Origin: an uncultured Nesterenkonia sp.
GTDB lineage: Bacteria > Actinomycetota > Actinomycetes > Actinomycetales > Micrococcaceae
Direction of reading: 5' to 3'
Assembly (NCBI GenBank): GCA_947494195.1
Contig: CANLUC010000001.1
Location: 124,001 to 188,000, forward strand
DNA length: 64,000 bases
The number at the start of each line of letters is the position of its first letter. Position 1 is the first letter of the stretch. Made by a program: the position numbers and the translations under genes. Under the pieces are notes generated by a model. It did not search any database. It had not been told where the DNA came from and was given only the letters and a program-made list of their open reading frames with translations. Below, piece after piece: positions 60,360-64,000 of the stretch.

Positions 60360-63300
60360 GGTTCTTCACCTCTACACCTAGACCGGACAGCCGTCGCAGG
60401 TAGGCGTCCGGAGTACATTCCTGCTCGATGAATCTCACAGCGCGCTGTTGCTGCTCTGCGTACCGCCGCGAGTCCCACAGCTCGTTGATGACGTCAGTGA
60501 CTTGGTCTGGTTCCGCGTAGACCGCCGCGTCCTTGAACACTGGTTCGAAGTGCCGTGGCAGCACGCAGACCACGCCATAGCTCATCGCCTCCAGGATCGC
60601 CATGCCGAATGCCTCAAGCCAACCGTCACTGTGGAAGTACACGAAGAAGTCCAGCTTCTCCGCCAAGTACTCGTCCACGGTGATCTCGTTGAACGCGTAG
60701 ACCTCCCAGGAGGGCGGGTTCTTTGAGAGGAAGCCCTTTTGCACGGGCACCTTGGTACCACCGAGGATGCAGACGTTGGCTGACCCATCGGCTGGGTACA
60801 CCTGTTTGAAGACTTTTCGATCCGAGGGCCACTTCGCTGCGTCGTCGCGTGCGTGCCGCCCAATGGTTGGCCGACCTGCCCTGAACCGGTTGCGGGTCGC
60901 CTGCTCTTTGAGCTCGATGATCCCCTTCCAGGAAAAGCTCGTCAGATCTGAGGCGGGCATGAGCGGGGAGATCATGGCTCCAATCTGCTCGCTCTGCGGA
61001 GCCCAGAGAGGGCGCACGCCGAAAAGCCTTTCGATATTTCGAGTGACGACTCCGATGTCGTAGCTGCGCCGTTCCCCGCTCGGCTCGAATGGCGGGTGAT
61101 TGGACACGATGACCGCTCGTTGGGGCTTGAGGCCGGCAACCATATCGGGAACCATCTGCACAGCCGTGGGCCACCGCACTACAAGAAGGTCAGCTTCAGC
61201 AGCAGTGTCCAGGGACAGTCGCTCCACCTGTCCGGTGAGAATCAGGTCGTCGATTTTGCGGCTGAACTGCCGCTTGGACGCGGAGGGGATCAGTCCGTTC
61301 TGGAACGGGATCACGCCCACCCGCAATCCCGCGTTCAGACAGACCGAGATCTCATTGAAGAGAGAGGTGGAGTTTCCGGCGAGGAAGCCGAACTCCGAAG
61401 CGAAGACCACATCGTACTCCGCCGGACCTTCCCGCCGGGTTCCCGGCAAATACGGAGCAGGCGCGACGAAGCGACGCTCCTGGGGCGCCTTCGGCATGTA
61501 GGGCGACTCATCAGACTCTCGGATCTCTCGATGCCAGCTCTTGTAACCACGAAGGTACGCCCGGCGTTCTGGTGCGAGGTAACCGACTCCCATGTCATCT
61601 CGGGTGAGGTTTGCCCCGTCCATTAAGGCGAAGGCCAGGGGTGCCCTAGTGATGGGCTCCACGTTGATTCCGTAGTAGTTCTCGATGCGGCTCTTGAACT
61701 CAGAGTCCCCAGACTTTCGAACTGTGTCCCAGTAGCCAAGGTCGGCCAGCACCGGGTCGCGTCGGAACATCAGCGAGGCCATGGAGGGGTAGACCACGCG
61801 TCCCGTCGCGGAACGGAGCACGAAGCTGAGCTGTTCATCCACCCGGACCCAGTTGGTCATGTTGGCCACACGCTCCGGGGACGCCTGGAAGTCTCGAACC
61901 TGCAGCTCAACCTGCTGCGGGTGGTGCCAGTCGTCCTTGTCCGCCACGGTGATCAAATCGCCCGTGGCGAGGTCCAGTGCTTCGTTGCGAACGGAGTAGG
62001 ACCCGCGGTTGACATCATTGAGAACCAGTCGGATTCGGGGATCTCGGGCTGCGAGGTCCTCCAGCTGCTGACGGTATGCCGTGGGCCGGCCGTGTTCGTC
62101 CTGCTCAGGGGAGCAATCGTCGATCATGATGATCTCGAGGTTTCGCCAGGTCTGACGCAGCAGGGAGTCTACGGCGACGTTGGTGGCCGCGCTAGGTTCG
62201 TAGATCGGCATTATGACGGTGACCAATGGCGCGTCATCGCCCGTGGGCGCCGGTGGCAGATCGGTGGCGACGTTGTAGAAGCTGATGTGGTCGTCCCGGA
62301 TTGAGATCGGGGCGACCCCGTCCTCCTCCAGAAGCTCATTGAAGCCAGCCAGCCAGGCATCGGCGTAGCTGGAAATTCCTGTGACGTGCGGATTCACCGC
62401 GTTGAGAGCTAAGAGGTTCTGGGAGTAGTCATGTTGCGTGTCACGGTCTTCGGCGGTGAGGACTCGCGCCGATTCCTCGAATTCGCCGCGCCAGCGGAGC
62501 AGGTCACCATAGAAGGCGCGGTCCGCGCCCTTGATATCTCCCACTCCACGCCACTCCTCGATCATGGAGTAGAGCGTCAGCGCGTCGAGCTGGTCCGTCT
62601 CGTCTCGGGGAGCAGCGAAGAGGAACTGGGCCATGGCCAACATGCCCGACTTCCAGTGCTCGTCAACGAGCATCTGCCCAGCCGCATCCTTGAAGAGACC
62701 GGCGCGGTAGGACTCGAGGATCCCATGAAGCTGGCCGAACTCGTAGCGGCCCTTGGAGGCTGCGTAGGCAAGCACGTCTCGGGCGCCACCATTGCGGTTG
62801 CGGATGGCATTGGTGGTGAACCACTTGAGTCGGCCTGGGTTGGTGCGAAGCTCATGGACCCAATACCAGATCGCGCCGTGAGCTGGTTCAAGCGTCGCAC
62901 CGGCACTCTGCTTCTGCTCCGCTATCGCCGTCTCCAGCTGTTCGAGGGTGATATCGACCCGAGAATGCTTATAGGTTCCAAGGAATGATTCCACGAAGTT
63001 CTTACGTCCCGCCCTACGGGCGTTGCCCAGGAGCTCAAGGGCGTGAGCAGAGGAGGACGCCTGGAGGGCCTGAGCCAGCAAGAAATGGTTAGTGGCGTAG
63101 AAGGCGCGGTCTTCCCATAGGACCCGTTCGCCTCGGGCGTGGACCGCCAGGAGCTGCAGGTGGGCACTTCGCCGAACTAGAACCGACGATGGCAGCGCCA
63201 ACGCGTAGCCAGCCTCTCGAATCCCATGCTGCAGCTTTGCATGCTTGTTCTTCAGCGTGGCGGACGTGCGGTGCACCTCGGTCTGCCCGGCATCGGTGAT

Positions 63301-64000
63301 CTCGCGGAGGACCAGTTCCACGGGGAAATCAAGTCCCGCCGTGTGGAAGGCCCAGCCGGTGAAGACCCCACCATCGAGCACGGTCTCAGAGAGCAGGAAG
63401 TCACCTCTGGTGTCCTGCACGAGAGTCTCAGGGAGACCCGCCGGCCGGCGGCCTGTGGTGTCCCCCAACCGGACGTCATAGGTACTGACGACATCCGCGC
63501 CTGGCGTGAACAGCGGAACAGACTCGGAGAACCGTCCTTCAAGGGGGATCTCACCCGCGTACCGTTGGGTACCCGCAGCTTCCGGATCCCCCTCGGGAGG
63601 CTCTGTCACGGATGTCAGGATCACTTCCGCCTCACCCAAACGCAGGACAAGCCTCCGGTGCTGGATCTCACCCGTCAAGGTGATGGACGCGTAGCACTCT
63701 GTCAGCGCGAGGCGGTCAACGCGGATCTCTTCGCGAACCCGGGGGGACTTCAGCCAGGTCGAAGATGTGTCGGGAGCGTCTTGCTGGAGCCGCTGGGCCT
63801 CTCGAGCCGCGGCGTCGCTATGTTCTGCCCCAAGTTCGAGCGTGAAGTCCAGAACCGGCACGAACGCGTGGGGCTCATTTCCAACGAAGACCTGCACGCG
63901 GTGCATCTGGTTGTCGAAGAAGGTGGAAGGAATCTGGGTGGCGTGCATAAACCCAAACGGCGCATCAAATTTCAGGGAGCCACGCTTCCACGGGAGCTCT
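60349..64000 (-). CDS. Giant two-domain glycosyltransferase (GT2 plus GT-B-like), copy 2, 5' end outside the window
   Basis: The frame is open to the window edge (reading upstream of the ATG at 63948 gives ELPWKRGSLKFDAPFGF with no stop), so at least 1216 residues are encoded and the real start may lie beyond 64000. A beta-rich N-terminal region (about 1-320) is followed by helices, then a GT-A domain: APLVTVIMPIYEPS, LEIIMIDDCSP, RGSYSVRNEALDLATGDLITV and ADKDDWHHPQQ as the DxDD-type site. A GT-B-like C-terminus (YDVVFASEFGFLAGNSTSLF, AFGMAILEAMSYGVVCVLPRHF) completes it. Similar to the 832-residue protein at 40.1 kb but longer at the N-terminus. First known gene of a minus-strand operon with the hydrolase, the GT4 and the heparinase-like gene. 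Confidence 0.8.
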   Translation of the reverse strand, partial: ELPWKRGSLKFDAPFGFMHATQIPSTFFDNQMHRVQVFVGNEPHAFVPVLDFTLELGAEHSDAAAREAQRLQQDAPDTSSTWLKSPRVREEIRVDRLALTECYASITLTGEIQHRRLVLRLGEAEVILTSVTEPPEGDPEAAGTQRYAGEIPLEGRFSESVPLFTPGADVVSTYDVRLGDTTGRRPAGLPETLVQDTRGDFLLSETVLDGGVFTGWAFHTAGLDFPVELVLREITDAGQTEVHRTSATLKNKHAKLQHGIREAGYALALPSSVLVRRSAHLQLLAVHARGERVLWEDRAFYATNHFLLAQALQASSSAHALELLGNARRAGRKNFVESFLGTYKHSRVDITLEQLETAIAEQKQSAGATLEPAHGAIWYWVHELRTNPGRLKWFTTNAIRNRNGGARDVLAYAASKGRYEFGQLHGILESYRAGLFKDAAGQMLVDEHWKSGMLAMAQFLFAAPRDETDQLDALTLYSMIEEWRGVGDIKGADRAFYGDLLRWRGEFEESARVLTAEDRDTQHDYSQNLLALNAVNPHVTGISSYADAWLAGFNELLEEDGVAPISIRDDHISFYNVATDLPPAPTGDDAPLVTVIMPIYEPSAATNVAVDSLLRQTWRNLEIIMIDDCSPEQDEHGRPTAYRQQLEDLAARDPRIRLVLNDVNRGSYSVRNEALDLATGDLITVADKDDWHHPQQVELQVRDFQASPERVANMTNWVRVDEQLSFVLRSATGRVVYPSMASLMFRRDPVLADLGYWDTVRKSGDSEFKSRIENYYGINVEPITRAPLAFALMDGANLTRDDMGVGYLAPERRAYLRGYKSWHREIRESDESPYMPKAPQERRFVAPAPYLPGTRREGPAEYDVVFASEFGFLAGNSTSLFNEISVCLNAGLRVGVIPFQNGLIPSASKRQFSRKIDDLILTGQVERLSLDTAAEADLLVVRWPTAVQMVPDMVAGLKPQRAVIVSNHPPFEPSGERRSYDIGVVTRNIERLFGVRPLWAPQSEQIGAMISPLMPASDLTSFSWKGIIELKEQATRNRFRAGRPTIGRHARDDAAKWPSDRKVFKQVYPADGSANVCILGGTKVPVQKGFLSKNPPSWEVYAFNEITVDEYLAEKLDFFVYFHSDGWLEAFGMAILEAMSYGVVCVLPRHFEPVFKDAAVYAEPDQVTDVINELWDSRRYAEQQQRAVRFIEQECTPDAYLRRLSGLGVEVKNHEG

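Overview
The window is high-GC actinobacterial chromosome, most likely Micrococcales (Micrococcaceae, a Nesterenkonia/Arthrobacter-like organism; inference from the gene content: Pmt-type mannosyltransferase, DUF456, DUF3817, SURF1, ANTAR regulator, actinobacterial holin-like protein, and many promoters whose -10 box sits directly in front of the start codon). There are no rRNA or tRNA genes and no CRISPR array.

Region 1-29 kb is ordinary core genome: a truncated acyl-CoA synthetase, rsmI, a Pmt mannosyltransferase, a phosphotransferase-like protein without catalytic residues, 5-formyl-THF cyclo-ligase, an FmdB zinc ribbon, a SAF-domain protein, a 1419-residue helicase-like ATPase with an altered Walker A motif and its small coupled partner, guaA, an alpha/beta hydrolase, an IS30-family element lying inside a larger inverted repeat, two MFS transporters, SURF1, a glyoxalase-like protein, a membrane-anchored methyltransferase, a CDP-glycerol glycerophosphotransferase, a CBS/holin/DUF3618 operon, a GAF-ANTAR regulator and a membrane protein with an LRV-like N-terminus.

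From 28.4 kb the window becomes a cell-surface polymer locus running past its right edge. It holds two tandem glycerol-3-phosphate cytidylyltransferases (tagD), two tandem TPR proteins ending in a sialyltransferase-like (GT29-like) domain, a TupA-like ATP-grasp enzyme, two CMP-acylneuraminate-synthetase-like cytidylyltransferases, an HMGL-type aldolase fused to a second Rossmann-like domain, a HAD phosphatase, several GT2 and GT4 glycosyltransferases, two paralogous alpha/beta hydrolases each next to a giant glycosyltransferase, a UDP-sugar dehydrogenase, a GSCFA protein with an SGNH-like partner, an asparagine-synthetase-like enzyme and a heparinase II/III protein. The genes from about 46.6 kb on look visibly poorer in G+C and are punctuated by a decayed ISL3 transposase, as expected of a laterally assembled island.

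My main hypothesis is that this locus makes an anionic wall polymer containing an activated ulosonic acid (teichulosonic-acid-like). The aldolase would build the acid, the HAD enzyme dephosphorylate it, the NeuA-like enzymes activate it as the CMP sugar, and the GT29-like proteins transfer it. TagD and the TagB/F-like enzyme supply a glycerol-phosphate branch, and the dehydrogenase and TupA-like protein suggest uronic acid chemistry.
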